From positions 27,673 to 91,672 of the forward strand of contig NZ_JIBT01000038.1 of NCBI RefSeq assembly GCF_001039575.1: 64,000 nt of DNA, given 5' to 3'. The first letter of the stretch is position 1. The number at the start of each line of letters is the position of its first letter. Source of the stretch: Halomonas sp. PR-M31. Lineage in GTDB: Bacteria; Pseudomonadota; Gammaproteobacteria; Pseudomonadales; Halomonadaceae. The translations under genes and the position numbers were made by a program. Below the pieces are notes generated by a model. That model made no database searches, was not told the DNA's origin, and saw nothing but the letters and a program-made list of their open reading frames with translations. Shown piece after piece: positions 39,186-50,151 of this stretch.

Positions 39186-42080
39186 TCCTGCTGGCTTCAT
39201 GCAGCGCCGACCATACCTTTTCCATCCGCGGCGGTGGCTGCCACTGGGCGTGAAAACCCGCGGGCATGGGCGCTGGTCCGATCCAGTAGCCGTACACCTG
39301 CTGCTTGCCTTGCAATCGCTGACAGCGATGCAAGAGCTCGACTGCCTGATCGGCACTTAAAGTCGCATCACAAATCAGCAGCTGAGGCGGCCGTTCATTG
39401 ATCAGTCGCATCGCTCGAGTGCGATGGCGAGTGCTCAAAAGCGTCAAGTCGTCCAACTGCTCCGACAGCACCTCCATGCGAACGCGAGTCTCCTCGTCCT
39501 TGCTGATCAACAATATTGTCAGGGGCCTTTCAAGCCTTGCTCCAAGGGGCAGCGCCTGGATTACCGCCGCCTGGTGGGTCTTGACATCCACCTGGGGCAG
39601 CCAGATCTGAAAACGGCTACCTTGTCCGGGAGCGCTCGACACCTCGATACGCCCCTGCATGCGACGCACCAGCTCCTGGCATATTGCAAGCCCCAGGCCA
39701 GTACCCTTGATCTCGCTGTGTTCCATGCCCAGACGTGAAAAAGGCTGGAACAGCGTTTCCCGATCATCGTCGGCAATCCCTTGACCGTTATCTGCCACCT
39801 CAAGACAGACGCTGTCTGCTTCCACCCAGGTCGATAGCCTGATCCAACCACCGGGGCGATTGTACTTGACGGCATTGTCGATCAGGTTCTGCATCACCTG
39901 ATCCAGGCGCTGGCGATCCGCCAGGATCCAGCCGCCCTGGATCGCCGTGGCGAGTTCGAGCTGAATCCCGCATCGAGAGGCGCGAGATACCGACTGATCG
40001 ATGTTACGCCGCAAGCATCTCAGCGCGGATTGCACCTCGCATTCGAGCCTCATCTCGCCGGACTCGAGGCTTGCCAGCTGAAGCACATCCTCGAGTAGCG
40101 CATCGAGCCGCTGCGCGGCGTGCACCACCTCACTCAGATAGCGCTGGGTCTGCGCATCGAGCCGGGACGCCTCGCTGTCCTGCAGCAGGTCGGTAAAACC
40201 AATGATGATGCCCAAGGGAGTGCGCAATTCATGACTGACCCGAGAAAAAAGCCGCGACTGGGCACGCTGGGCCAAGCGCGCTTCATCCCGCGTACGCTCC
40301 AGCTCAGCGGTGGTGTGCTTGCGCTGATGAATATTCAACACGACGCCGGTGGCATGAAGCGCTGTGCCGTTCTCGTCACGCCGAAACACGCTTCCCCGGG
40401 TCAATACCCATAGCCAGCGCCCATCCGGCAAATGCAGACGCATCTCGATCTCACCGACCGCCATCTTCCTGGCCATTACGCGACGCCGTTGAGATTCAAA
40501 GCGCGGCAGGTCCTGAGGATGAATGCAGGCCTGGAAGGTCGCCAACGAAAGGGTTTTGACCGGTGCCAGGCCAAGCAGATGAAACATGCTGTCGTGCATC
40601 ATCAGGCGATCGTTGGCGATATCGTACTCCCATACGCTTCCCTCGCTGGCATCCAGCGCCAGACGCAGTCGTTCCTTTTCCGCCGCCAGGGTGCCAAGAG
40701 CTCCCTCGCGCTCGCGGCTGGCCTTGATCAGCGCATCGCCTATTTCGTTGAACTCGCGCAGTCGAAACCGAGGCTTATCCATGCGGCGTTGAGTACCGAA
40801 CGCTGCTGCCATGGTCTGCAACTGTTGCAGTGGGTCGATCAACATACGATTCAAGATGAGGGTGCGGCGACGAATGATCATCAGGGTCAAAAGATAAAAC
40901 AGCAGCAGCCCCATCAGCATCCAGATACCCAGCTCGCGGAAAGAACGACTCAAGGAATCACCGGTCACGAACGCGGAGTTTTCGTCGATGACTGCCAACA
41001 GCGTCCAGTTCACACCCTCGAGTTCACGCCAGGCCAACAGTCGAGGCTCTCCCGTCATTGTCGTGCGCTGACTGCCCGAGCTTCCGCCAGAATGTCACCG
41101 ATGATAGAGGCATCACTCATGCGCATCAGGTTGATGGACTCCGTATCGACGCTCGTGGCGGATTCATCCCCTGTTTCTTCCTCGGTATTTTCGAGCAGCC
41201 GTTTGAAGTCCTGTCGATGCTCCGAAGGCAGTGTCAGGATGCTGCCATCGCTCCCAATCAGCACCGCATAGCCCGCCCAGGGTAGCTCCATGGCGAGCAA
41301 CCTGTTCGTCAGCTCTTTGAGAGTGATATCGATACCAGCGACCCCTTCGAGAAAATCATCCCGATAGATGGGTGCCACGAGAGAAGTCATCCAGCCACTA
41401 CCCGCGGGATCGAGATAGGCGTCGGTCCATACCGGTTGGCGTTCGGGATTGTTGCGCGCATCCGCCAGAAAGTAGAAGTTGTAGGTAGGGATATTCATGT
41501 GGCTGTCGTAGGTGGCCCCCGCATCGAACCAGGGCCATAGCCGGTTATAGCTATCGAAGGTATTGATGTAGGCCTGGCGAAGACGAGAATCGTTTTCGAT
41601 CAGCTGTTGCATGAGTGGATCGAGGGTTGCAAGTTGCGCGATCTTGCGGTGATCCCGCTGTGCCTCTGACGTCAAGGCAGAATAGTAAGACGCTGCTTGA
41701 CCGTCGTTCCGGGGCGTGTAGTAGATCCCACTTGGTTCGCTACGATGACGCCGGGCCTCCTTGGCACGCCGCTCGACATCGACCCGCTGCATCAGGGCGC
41801 GTTGCGCCGCATCCGCAAGTAGCGTCACCTGCCGCTCCCAGGCTGTCAGATCCGCTTGCATCAAACGTGCTTCGCGCTCGATCGCCTGATCCAGCAGCTT
41901 GCTGGACTCTTCTTCCAGCAAGGCGATTTGATGTTCGTACATCAACGTATAGGTTGCCAGGTACATCCCCAGCACCCCTACGGTCATCAGCAGCAAGGGA
42001 ATCAAGGAGGTTCTTGTCATTGCCCGCCACAGCCAGCGACGGGTATCCAGCATGTTGCCCATGGTTCGTCGTTTTCGCAT
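39163..42080 (-). CDS. Cache-PAS hybrid sensor histidine kinase, frameshifted near 41058
   Basis: Membrane sensor kinase of 972 residues if repaired. Order: transmembrane helix (about 20-45), periplasmic double-Cache domain ([20 protein letters not shown]), second transmembrane helix, HAMP-like segment, PAS ([17 protein letters not shown]), histidine box [19 protein letters not shown]-box [14 protein letters not shown]-boxes [13 protein letters not shown] and [14 protein letters not shown], and a C-terminal receiver-like domain ([20 protein letters not shown]) that lacks the acidic pair. The frame breaks at CAATGACGG; adding one A joins the two halves within the Cache domain. As given it looks like two ORFs overlapping by ATGA. 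Ligand unknown. Sits between holC and valS. Confidence 0.8.
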
Positions 42081-42277
42081 TTCGAGAGGGCCATACTAGC
42101 CCAGGCGAGTTGGCGTTGCTCTGTTTGAGCTGCCAGGAATATGTCAAGCGACCGCCGGCGTTCATGACGTTGCGGGTTTGCGCCGGTATAATCCCAGCCA
42201 TTTCACACTGCACAGATTTCATATTGCATAGGTTCGCCCCGGCCCGCGCGAACACCACCCTTCAAATCGAGCGATTC

Positions 42278-45241
42278 ATGGACAAGACCTATCAACCCGA
42301 GCAGATCGAAAAGCGCTGGTATCAGCGCTGGGAAGCCGACAACCGCTTTGCCCCCAAAGGCTCGGGCTCGCCCTATTCGATCATGATTCCGCCGCCCAAT
42401 GTCACCGGCAGCCTGCACATGGGCCATGCGTTTCAGGACACCATCATGGATACCCTGATTCGCTGGCGGCGCATGCAAGGCGACAACACGCTATGGCAGA
42501 TAGGCACCGACCACGCCGGTATCGCAACCCAGATGCTGGTGGAGCGCAAGCTCGCCGCGGAAGAAGGCAAGAGCCGTCACGATCTCGGCCGAGAGGCGTT
42601 TCTTGACAAGGTCTGGCAGTGGAAGGCGGAGTCCGGCGGCCAGATCACGAAGCAGCTCCGGCGCATGGGGGCGAGTCTCGACTGGTCCCGGGAGCGCTTC
42701 ACCATGGACGCGGGCTTCTACACCGCGGTGCAGGAAGTCTTCGTGCGACTGTTCGATGAGGGGTTGATCTATCGCGGCAAGCGCCTGGTCAACTGGGACC
42801 CGATGTTCGAGACCGCCATTTCCGATCTCGAGGTAGAGAACATCGAGGTCGACGGCCACATGTGGCACTTCAAGTATCCCCTGGCGGGGGGTGCCACCTA
42901 TGAATATGTCGAGAAGGACAAGGACGGCAACGTCACCCTGCGCGAGACCCGGGATTACATTTCCATCGCCACCACTCGCCCGGAAACCATGCTGGGGGAC
43001 GGCGCCGTCGCCGTGCACCCTTCGGATGAGCGCTACGCCCCCCTGGTCGGCAAGCTGTGCGAGATCCCGGTCGGCCCCAAGGCGCATCGGCGCCTGATTC
43101 CTATCATCACCGACGAATATCCCGATCCGGATTTCGGTTCCGGCGCGGTCAAGATCACCGGCGCCCACGACTTCAACGACTACGGGGTCGCGAAGCGAAA
43201 CGGCATCCCGCTCTATAGCCTGATGGATCGTAAGGCTCGAATGCGTACCGATGGGTTGCCCTATGAGGCCAGCGCGGCGCTGGCTACTCGGGCCGCCCGA
43301 GGTGAGGATCCGGGCGACGTGTCCGAGGTCAACCTGGTTCCGGAATCCCTGCGCGGACTCGATCGCTTCGAAGCGCGCCAGCATGTGATAGAAGCCATCA
43401 CTACCGAAGGGCTAGCGGTGACTCGGCAAGACGAGGATGGCGCGCAGCAGCCGCTGGTCGAGAAAAAGAAGATCATGCAGCCCTTTGGCGATCGCTCTGG
43501 GGTAGTCATAGAGCCCTTTCTGACGGATCAATGGTTCGTGGCAGTGGAATCTCTTGCCAAGCCCGCCATCGCCGCAGTGGAAAACGGCGACATCCAGTTC
43601 GTGCCCAAGAATTACGAGAACATGTACTTCGCCTGGATGCGGGAGCTGCAGGACTGGTGCATCTCGCGCCAGCTGTGGTGGGGGCATCGCATTCCCGCCT
43701 GGTACGACCCACAAGGCAACATTTATGTCGCCAGGAGCGAAGCGGAAGCTCGAGAAAAATATGCGCTGGCAGTGGATACCCCGCTGACCCAGGATGACGA
43801 CGTGCTGGACACCTGGTTCAGCTCGGGGCTGTGGACCTTCGCCACCCTGGGCTGGCCGGAACAGACCCCGGAGCTTGCCACCTTTCACCCCACCAATGTG
43901 CTGGTCACCGGCTTCGATATCATCTTTTTCTGGGTTGCCCGGATGATCATGATGACCCTGAAGTTCACAGGCCAAGTGCCCTTCAAGACGGTCTACGTGC
44001 ATGGCCTGGTACGGGATGCCCAGGGCCAGAAGATGTCCAAGTCCAAGGGCAACGTCCTCGACCCCATCGATCTGATCGACGGCATCGACCTGGATACCCT
44101 GATGGACAAGCGCACCGGCAACATGATGCAGCCCCAGAAGGCCAAGGCCATCGCCAAGGCGACCAAGGACGAATTCCCGGCGGGCATCGAGCCTCATGGC
44201 ACCGATGCGCTGCGCTACACCTTCTTGTCCTTGGCGACCACCGGACGGGACGTCAAGTTCGATATGGGCCGGCTCGATGGCTTTCGCAACTTCTGCAACA
44301 AGCTGTGGAATGCCTCCCGCTATGTGTTGATGAACACCGAGGGTGAGGACTGCGGGCTTGGCAACGAAGCCGTGGAGCTTTCCCTGGCGGATCGTTGGAT
44401 CGTTTCCAGGCTGCAGCGCACCGAATCCCAAGTCACGAAAGCGCTTGCGGAGTTTCGCTTCGATCTTGCGTCCCAGGCGCTGTATGAATTCGTCTGGAAC
44501 GAGTACTGTGATTGGTATCTGGAGCTTTCCAAGCCGGTACTGTGGGATGAAAGCGCCAGCCCGGATGCCAAGCGTGGCACCCGCAGGACCCTAGTACGAG
44601 TGCTCGAGACCATCCTGCGTCTGGCCCACCCTATGATGCCGTTCATCACCGAGGAGATCTGGCAGCGGGTGGCCCCCCTTGCCGGCAAGACGGATGGCGA
44701 GTTCCAATCGATCATGAATCAGCCCTGGCCCGAAGCGCAAACCGAAAAGATCGACGAGCAGGCAGAGCGGGACATCGAGTGGCTCAAGGGCGTGATCAAT
44801 GCGGTGCGCAACATCCGTGCCGAAATGAATATCGCCCCGGGCAAACTGCTGGACGTACTGCTCACAAAGGGCAAGGATGACGATCGTCAGCGTTTGGAAA
44901 GCAATCGTCGTTTTCTGGCCAAACTGGCCAAGCTACAAAGCGCCAGCTGGCTCGACGAGCCAACCCAGGCGCCGCTATCCGCCACTCAGCGGGTCGGCGA
45001 CATGGAAGTGCTGGTACCCATGGCGGATCTGATCGACAAGGATGCAGAGCTCGCTCGCCTGTCCAAAGAGCTGGACAAACAGGACAAGCTCATCGCCGGC
45101 GTCGAGAAGAAGCTTTCCAACGAGAGCTTCATTGCAAAGGCGCCAGCGGAAATCGTGGAAAAGGAAAAGGCCAAGCTCGATGACATGCGCAGTGCCCGCG
45201 CCTTGCTGACAGAGCAGCAGGAAAGAATCGCCGCGCTGTAA
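42278..45241 (+). CDS. valS: Valyl-tRNA synthetase
   Basis: Class Ia aminoacyl-tRNA synthetase. The 987-residue protein starts [19 protein letters not shown]; the HIGH-type motif is in [16 protein letters not shown], the KMSKS motif in [14 protein letters not shown], and the C-terminal coiled coil that contacts tRNA is [20 protein letters not shown]. The CP1 editing domain lies between. The open frame extends upstream, but homology begins at 42278. Followed by a strong terminator. The 197 bases upstream are shared with the divergent sensor kinase gene. Confidence 0.97.
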   Translation: MDKTYQPEQIEKRWYQRWEADNRFAPKGSGSPYSIMIPPPNVTGSLHMGHAFQDTIMDTLIRWRRMQGDNTLWQIGTDHAGIATQMLVERKLAAEEGKSRHDLGREAFLDKVWQWKAESGGQITKQLRRMGASLDWSRERFTMDAGFYTAVQEVFVRLFDEGLIYRGKRLVNWDPMFETAISDLEVENIEVDGHMWHFKYPLAGGATYEYVEKDKDGNVTLRETRDYISIATTRPETMLGDGAVAVHPSDERYAPLVGKLCEIPVGPKAHRRLIPIITDEYPDPDFGSGAVKITGAHDFNDYGVAKRNGIPLYSLMDRKARMRTDGLPYEASAALATRAARGEDPGDVSEVNLVPESLRGLDRFEARQHVIEAITTEGLAVTRQDEDGAQQPLVEKKKIMQPFGDRSGVVIEPFLTDQWFVAVESLAKPAIAAVENGDIQFVPKNYENMYFAWMRELQDWCISRQLWWGHRIPAWYDPQGNIYVARSEAEAREKYALAVDTPLTQDDDVLDTWFSSGLWTFATLGWPEQTPELATFHPTNVLVTGFDIIFFWVARMIMMTLKFTGQVPFKTVYVHGLVRDAQGQKMSKSKGNVLDPIDLIDGIDLDTLMDKRTGNMMQPQKAKAIAKATKDEFPAGIEPHGTDALRYTFLSLATTGRDVKFDMGRLDGFRNFCNKLWNASRYVLMNTEGEDCGLGNEAVELSLADRWIVSRLQRTESQVTKALAEFRFDLASQALYEFVWNEYCDWYLELSKPVLWDESASPDAKRGTRRTLVRVLETILRLAHPMMPFITEEIWQRVAPLAGKTDGEFQSIMNQPWPEAQTEKIDEQAERDIEWLKGVINAVRNIRAEMNIAPGKLLDVLLTKGKDDDRQRLESNRRFLAKLAKLQSASWLDEPTQAPLSATQRVGDMEVLVPMADLIDKDAELARLSKELDKQDKLIAGVEKKLSNESFIAKAPAEIVEKEKAKLDDMRSARALLTEQQERIAAL

Positions 45242-45264
45242 TACATTGCTGGTTGTTCAAGTGA

Positions 45265-45292
45265 CCTCAGGGATTTATCCCTGAGGTTTTTT
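45265..45292 (+). terminator. Rho-independent terminator of valS
   Basis: CCTCAGGGA-TTTA-TCCCTGAGG, a perfect 9-bp stem, followed by six T residues, 23 bases after the valS stop. Confidence 0.93.
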
Positions 45293-45331
45293 ATGTCGCT
45301 TGCTTTCAGCTAATCTGTTCAACGACGCGAC

Positions 45332-45784
45332 TTATCCCTGTTTATTGGTCTTGCGAAAGCCTGCCAGCACGTGTCCGTCGCGTCCCATCAAAACCAGTCG
45401 ATCATGGTCGATGAGATAGCGGTGAGCCTGGGAAAGCAGCTGACTGACTTGCGCCGACTGTGCCTGTCCCGGGCAGGCCATGCGGGAACTGGCAAGCTCG
45501 GAGATTGCAATACGTCGCCCTTCGCCCAGCGTGACCGCCCCCATCAGGCGATTACAGCCGTCACTACCGCTGAGTCTCAACCCATTGCCGTCTGGCTGTA
45601 GTTCAAAATAGGCTTTGTCGTCTCCTTGCCAGGGTTGATCGGTACCCATCAATGTCAGTATCCAACGCGGACCCACCAACGGTGATGATGCCTGTTCCCC
45701 GCTGCCGCTATTGTTGACTTGCGTCGATGCACCACATCCACTCAGCAAAATTACCGACAGCATCATGGCTATCCATACACGCAT
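45332..45784 (-). CDS. META-domain lipoprotein (HslJ-like)
   Basis: A 150-residue predicted lipoprotein: signal peptide with lipobox ILLSGC, then a META domain (WILTLMGTDQPWQG, LRLSGSDGCNRLMGAVTL, ISELASSRMACPG). In E. coli the related HslJ is a heat-inducible outer-membrane lipoprotein linked to novobiocin tolerance; the role here is unknown. The ATG at 45784 has GGGGAG upstream; an in-frame GTG lies nine bases earlier. Convergent with valS. Confidence 0.85.
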   Translation of the reverse strand: MRVWIAMMLSVILLSGCGASTQVNNSGSGEQASSPLVGPRWILTLMGTDQPWQGDDKAYFELQPDGNGLRLSGSDGCNRLMGAVTLGEGRRIAISELASSRMACPGQAQSAQVSQLLSQAHRYLIDHDRLVLMGRDGHVLAGFRKTNKQG

Positions 45785-45833
45785 CCGTGTCACTCCCCAA
45801 AACTCGATTGATTTATTGATGCTCGTCGAAGCC

Positions 45834-46967
45834 TCAAACCTCTTCAGTAGAAGAAGGCCCTTTGAACGTCTCGTAACGCGCGGTGGTATCGAAGGACTCC
45901 CCTCCTTCGGCGATTATTTGATCACGTCCGGAGGATTTTGCCAGATATAAACGTCGATCCGCCAAATCGATCACGTCATTCAGAAGCTGTTCTTCATGAG
46001 ACCATGCCAATCCCATGGAAAGGGTTACCGACAGTATGCGCTTACCTAGGCGGCAGGGTTGACTGGCAAGCTCTTCTCGCAAGCGAGATGCAATTTTCAC
46101 GGCTTCATCGACGTTGGCATCTGGGAGCAGTATCAGAAATTCTTCCCCACCCACGCGTCCGATGCACTCTCTCTCTCGCAGGACATGCTGCAAAAGCTGG
46201 GCAATATGACGTAGCACCTTGTCACCGGCGCTATGACCGTAGCTATCATTGACCTGCTTGAAATGATCCGCATCAAGCAGCAGCAGCGCAAAGGAACCTT
46301 GTTGACGCCACAACGACTCGGCTCGTTCAATGATCGCCCGGCGATTGTACACACCTGTCAGTGAGTCCTTGTAGGCATCGCTTCGAAAGCGTCGTTCGGT
46401 GATCTCGCTGACGATGTAAACCTGCAGCGCGATATAGGTGATCAGAATGAAAGTAGTCATTAGATTGAGGGCGTGCAGCATTTCCCGCGCCGGCTCACCA
46501 AGCGTCCAAGTTCCCCAGAGTCCGAACAGCCACTGCAGCATGATCAAAAACGTTCCCAGCAAAATAGCGCTGAGTATTATCTTGTAACGGCGCTCAAGAT
46601 CGCTGATCACGAACTCGAACAAAATGATAAAGAAATAATATTCAACGCCGATGTTATTTCCCAACAGCATGCCTGCGGCGACGATTAGCGTGATGACAAA
46701 GGGCAGCTTGATCAGCAGTGCCGGCAGGAGCTTGCCACGCAGATGAAGAAGGATCGTTAGCGAATTGACGCCGATACACATCAGATTGAGCGCGGTCAAC
46801 GCAGGCACATCGATCCATAGAAAAATGGGCATGAAGACAATATGAATCGCGGTCACGAAAAGATAGATGCGCAGGAATATGTGAAAACTGCGACGACGCT
46901 CCGGAGCTAGAGTGGCAGGAGGAGACAGCACACGTTCATTAAGGTATCGCAACATGCGGTTGTCCAT
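45834..46967 (-). CDS. Membrane-bound diguanylate cyclase (GGDEF)
   Basis: Makes cyclic di-GMP. About six transmembrane helices in residues 25-205 form an uncharacterised membrane sensor; then DSLTGVYNRRAIIERAE starts a GGDEF domain with LLLDADHFKQVNDSYGHSAGD and the active-site GRVGGEEFLILLPD. The intact GGEEF predicts activity. The RxxD inhibitory site just before GGEEF is absent (RERE instead), so product inhibition through that site is not expected. Length 377. Stands alone; target process unknown. Confidence 0.9.
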   Translation of the reverse strand: MDNRMLRYLNERVLSPPATLAPERRRSFHIFLRIYLFVTAIHIVFMPIFLWIDVPALTALNLMCIGVNSLTILLHLRGKLLPALLIKLPFVITLIVAAGMLLGNNIGVEYYFFIILFEFVISDLERRYKIILSAILLGTFLIMLQWLFGLWGTWTLGEPAREMLHALNLMTTFILITYIALQVYIVSEITERRFRSDAYKDSLTGVYNRRAIIERAESLWRQQGSFALLLLDADHFKQVNDSYGHSAGDKVLRHIAQLLQHVLRERECIGRVGGEEFLILLPDANVDEAVKIASRLREELASQPCRLGKRILSVTLSMGLAWSHEEQLLNDVIDLADRRLYLAKSSGRDQIIAEGGESFDTTARYETFKGPSSTEEV

Positions 46968-47281
46968 AACACTGCGCTCTCTTTTTGTTATCCGTCACAG
47001 ATCATCGCGGTCGCGACAAGAAGTCGAGGCTAATTATTTTTAATACAGATATCGTGAATAGTTTGTTCTTCAGCGCTGCTTAAATATACTAATGTTTTCT
47101 TATTTCCACCTATTTTTTCTTTACAATCAAGGCGATGTCAAGTAGCCAAAGGATGAACTCATTCGATGTGAATTGAATTACCCCTTATGGTTTTCTGCAT
47201 CAGAATGCAGCTTCAAACCCGCAACCCCGCAGGTTTACCTGTATAACATCGCCACTGCTGAACACGGCACAGAATAAGTCA

Positions 47282-47332
47282 ATTCACAATTTTATTCACA
47301 ATTGAGTCGATTTTTTATCAATCAACTGATAA
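47282..47332. promoter_or_regulatory. Direct and inverted repeats upstream of doxX
   Basis: Two copies of ATTCACAATT (47282-47291 and 47294-47303, 12-base period) and a palindrome TTATCA-N6-TGATAA (47315-47332) end 24 bases before the doxX start. They look like regulator sites. The rest of the 389-base AT-rich gap 46968-47356 shows no gene or RNA that I can recognise. Confidence 0.4.
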
Positions 47333-47356
47333 TTCATCTCATCCAGAGGGTCCTAT

Positions 47357-47761
47357 ATGCTCAACGCCTTGCACAATGAAGCACTGGGTAAACTCGTTCT
47401 ACGTTTAAGCATTGGCGGGCTGGTCTTGCTTCACGGGATTGCCAAATTGCTCAATCCCAGCAGCATGAGCTGGATCGGTGATCGAGTCGCCAGTTACGGA
47501 CTGCCCGAGTTTTTAGCCTACGGTGTACTGCTTGGCGAGATAATAGCGCCGGTGATGTTGGTACTGGGCTGGCAGTCACGCCTGGCTGGATTAGCCGTTA
47601 CCATCAATATGGTAGTCGCCATTATCCTGGTTCACACGAATGAACTGTTTGCGCTGGGAAGCAGCGGGGGCTGGGCCCTCGAACTGCAGGGCATGTTCCT
47701 GTTCGGCGCGCTAGCGATCGTGTTTTTGGGCAGTGGACGCATGGCCCTGCGGCCTGACTAG
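47357..47761 (+). CDS. DoxX family membrane protein
   Basis: A 134-residue protein with four hydrophobic segments and the DoxX motifs LRLSIGGLVLLHGIAKLLNP and GVLLGEIIAPVMLVLGWQSR. DoxX-family proteins are associated with membrane redox or thiol stress, but function here is not established. AGAGGG lies before the ATG. Its promoter region carries repeats, which suggests regulated expression. Confidence 0.88.
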   Translation: MLNALHNEALGKLVLRLSIGGLVLLHGIAKLLNPSSMSWIGDRVASYGLPEFLAYGVLLGEIIAPVMLVLGWQSRLAGLAVTINMVVAIILVHTNELFALGSSGGWALELQGMFLFGALAIVFLGSGRMALRPD

Positions 47762-47786
47762 CTGTCGCTGCACATATGTCCAAGAA

Positions 47787-47813
47787 CATCAGCCCGCGGA
47801 TGGCGGACTGATG
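47787..47813. terminator. Possible bidirectional terminator hairpin
   Basis: Between the convergent doxX and the DUF3360 gene, CATCAGCCCGC and GGCGGACTGATG pair with two mismatches. On the minus strand a TTCTT follows, giving a weak tract for the permease transcript. Confidence 0.4.
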
Positions 47814-47844
47814 GGCTTCAACTTGGCCGACTCATTTGCACGTA

Positions 47845-49317
47845 TCAGAGCTCGCGAAATCCTTCCCATACTGCAGGCAATCCCGGGAACATTCCGACGC
47901 CCGCCATGACCACGCACAGAATCAGAAATACCGCGCCGGGGATGATCCAGCGCCCCGCATGTCCAAGCTCCCGGGTGCGCTCCTTGCTTCCGACCAATCC
48001 CATGTTGTCCAGTAGCACCGTCAGCGACCATCCAAATACCGGGTTCACCAGGGCAGAGGAAAAGATCACGATGGCGGCGGATTGGGTCGTCTTGCCTTTC
48101 TGGGTCATCTGCATGCCTGCCTCCAACAGCGGCACGTAAACCCCTACCAGCAGCGCCACGCTCAGTACCGGCTGCCACACTGCCAGATCCATGGGATAGC
48201 CCCAGATCGCCGCCACCACGCACAGCAAACCGGTCAGGATAGCGCCGGCAGGAATCGGACGCCGAGCAATCGCTGCCGGCACGATATAGGTGCCCCAGGA
48301 GGACGTGATATTACCCCCGCCCAGCAGGCTGCCGGTGACCTGACGGGCCGCAGCGGTGATCGCGGTATCGTCCAGGTCCATGATCACCCGCTCGGTGTTG
48401 GGCGGATAGTTGAGCTGCTGGAAGGCTCTGTGACCGACGAAATCCGGCGACCACATGGCCACCGCCAGCAAGGCAAAAGGCGCCACCGCAACAAAATGAT
48501 GCAGCTCCGGCAAGCCGAGCTGCCAGCCTGTGTTTTCCCCCCACCAGTAAAACGGGTTCATGTTGGGAATGCCTGGCTCAGTAGAAAATTCAAATGGCGC
48601 GCCCAGGGCAAAGGACAACACCGCCGCCAGCAGACAGCCCATGGGAATCGCCAGCCAGCGCATCTGCAGGTGCTCCAGATAGGCATACATCAAAATGGTG
48701 GCGATGATCACCACAAAGGCGAGATAGGCCATGTCAAAACCTTCCGCCCAGGTAAAGAGCTTGCCGATCTGGCTGGTAATGCCGATAAAGCCTAGATACA
48801 ACAGTAGCCCGCCAGCGACGCCGTTACTCGTAAGCTTCGCCAGTAGACTGCCGCCTTTGAAGATACCCAGCAGAAATCCCAGTATGCCGATCATAAGCCC
48901 TAGGGCCATGGGATGACCGCCCGAGGCGACGATCAGTGGCACCAGCGGGATCAAAGGGCCGTGAGTACCTGCAAGGTTGCTGCGCGGATTGAAAAAGCCG
49001 GACACCAGTACCACGAACAGCACTGCGGCGATCAGCATCTCGTAGCGGACGTTCTCGATGATGAAGTCATCGGAAAGCCCCAGCGGCGCAGCGAAGGCCG
49101 TGACGATGGCGGCGACCATCACGATCTTGCCGATGGTGGCCGCCATGGCCGGCACCCAGTCCTCAAGCTCGAAACGATAATCCCTACCGGGAAGATTGGG
49201 TCGCCAGCGCCTGGGCGCCATGCTCTCCAGCTCGTGATTCAGATATTCTTTACGAGTCGCGAATTCCGAACGAGGTTTTCGCCTTTGACGGTAGGATGCT
49301 TCATTGGTATCGGTCAT
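47845..49317 (-). CDS. DUF3360 family membrane protein (putative permease)
   Basis: A 490-residue polytopic protein with about 11-12 hydrophobic segments. It begins with a hydrophilic, basic N-terminus (RQRRKPRSEFATRKEYLNHE) and has SGFFNPRSNLAGTHGPLIPL and GGGNITSSWGTYIVPAAIAR. I recognise it as DUF3360, a family distantly like SulP/xanthine permeases; no substrate is established. It is a lone gene convergent with doxX. Candidate anion or nucleobase carrier by fold, not by evidence. Confidence 0.75.
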   Translation of the reverse strand: MTDTNEASYRQRRKPRSEFATRKEYLNHELESMAPRRWRPNLPGRDYRFELEDWVPAMAATIGKIVMVAAIVTAFAAPLGLSDDFIIENVRYEMLIAAVLFVVLVSGFFNPRSNLAGTHGPLIPLVPLIVASGGHPMALGLMIGILGFLLGIFKGGSLLAKLTSNGVAGGLLLYLGFIGITSQIGKLFTWAEGFDMAYLAFVVIIATILMYAYLEHLQMRWLAIPMGCLLAAVLSFALGAPFEFSTEPGIPNMNPFYWWGENTGWQLGLPELHHFVAVAPFALLAVAMWSPDFVGHRAFQQLNYPPNTERVIMDLDDTAITAAARQVTGSLLGGGNITSSWGTYIVPAAIARRPIPAGAILTGLLCVVAAIWGYPMDLAVWQPVLSVALLVGVYVPLLEAGMQMTQKGKTTQSAAIVIFSSALVNPVFGWSLTVLLDNMGLVGSKERTRELGHAGRWIIPGAVFLILCVVMAGVGMFPGLPAVWEGFREL

Positions 49318-49438
49318 GAGTTCACTTGATAGTCGTCGAGGAAAGCTTCGACAACTCTAGGCGCGACACACAAAGGCTACAACGGGACGTTAGATTAACA
49401 AAAACTTCTCAGCGAGCTGAATATGACCCGATACCGAA

Positions 49439-50140
49439 CTAGGATTCTTGCGGGTTGCTCAATCGTTCCGCCACATTCAGCTCCTTCAAACGCGCTTCGA
49501 AAAGCCTGGGAAAGCGCTTGTACCAGGTTTGGTTCAAGGGCGAGGGATGAGGCAGCGGGGCCAGCTCGAATGTCGCCTGTTCACCGTTTTCGAGGATCAA
49601 GGTCGTCGCATGTACGGCCTCGAAGCGATCCTCCTGCTTCCAGAAAGCGTCCAATGCCTGGCGGACGTTTTTCGGCTGATTAATGCCGAACCATAGAAAG
49701 GCTTCCCGCCCCAGGGTGATCAAGGTCCGCCCTTGCCAGTGAGAGACCAGAAGCTCCGCCATCAACGGCTGAAAACGTTTCTTGATCGCCATGGACCAGG
49801 CCTTGTTGCCGACGGGCTTGTAAGGCACCGTGTTGGCCCAGAACACATGCCGCCCCACTTCAAGAGTGGCTTCAAAGTCCGCCGGCGACTCACCGTACAA
49901 CGCCTCGTAAAGCGGCGTGCGCACCTTTTGCCCACCGCTGCCGATGAAAGGCACTCCGTGCTTGATCTCCTGACGCCCGGGATCGCGGCCAAAGATGCCG
50001 ACGGGGGCATCCTTCGGTCCTAGGCCGATGACCGGCTCCAGCGGGTCTTTGTCGAACTGACGATAAGCTTCCAGATCCACCCCGTCCAGATGCTCCGCCT
50101 CCCGGCGAAAGGCGTCTCTCAAGACATTGCTTAGCTGCAT
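49439..50140 (-). CDS. Uracil-DNA glycosylase family protein
   Basis: A 233-residue UDG-superfamily protein. The nucleotide-binding motif A region is VGIFGRDPGRQEIKHGVPFIGSGG and the C-terminal motif is PLPHPSPLNQTWY; RTLITLGREAFLWFG is in between. It has no cysteines, so it lacks the iron-sulfur cluster of family 4/5 enzymes. The exact lesion is unknown. ATG 50140 follows AAGGAG; the longer frame upstream has no support. 11 bases downstream of gloA on the same strand. Confidence 0.85.
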   Translation of the reverse strand: MQLSNVLRDAFRREAEHLDGVDLEAYRQFDKDPLEPVIGLGPKDAPVGIFGRDPGRQEIKHGVPFIGSGGQKVRTPLYEALYGESPADFEATLEVGRHVFWANTVPYKPVGNKAWSMAIKKRFQPLMAELLVSHWQGRTLITLGREAFLWFGINQPKNVRQALDAFWKQEDRFEAVHATTLILENGEQATFELAPLPHPSPLNQTWYKRFPRLFEARLKELNVAERLSNPQES

Positions 50141-50151
50141 GGGTTCTCCTT

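Noticed and set aside
41055..42080. Independent Cache-domain membrane protein translationally coupled to a kinase
   Set aside because: The break lies within the Cache domain and one added A repairs it; kept only as an alternative.
41615..42277. Long N-terminal extension of ValS
   Set aside because: The open frame overlaps the divergent kinase gene; ValS homology starts at 42278.
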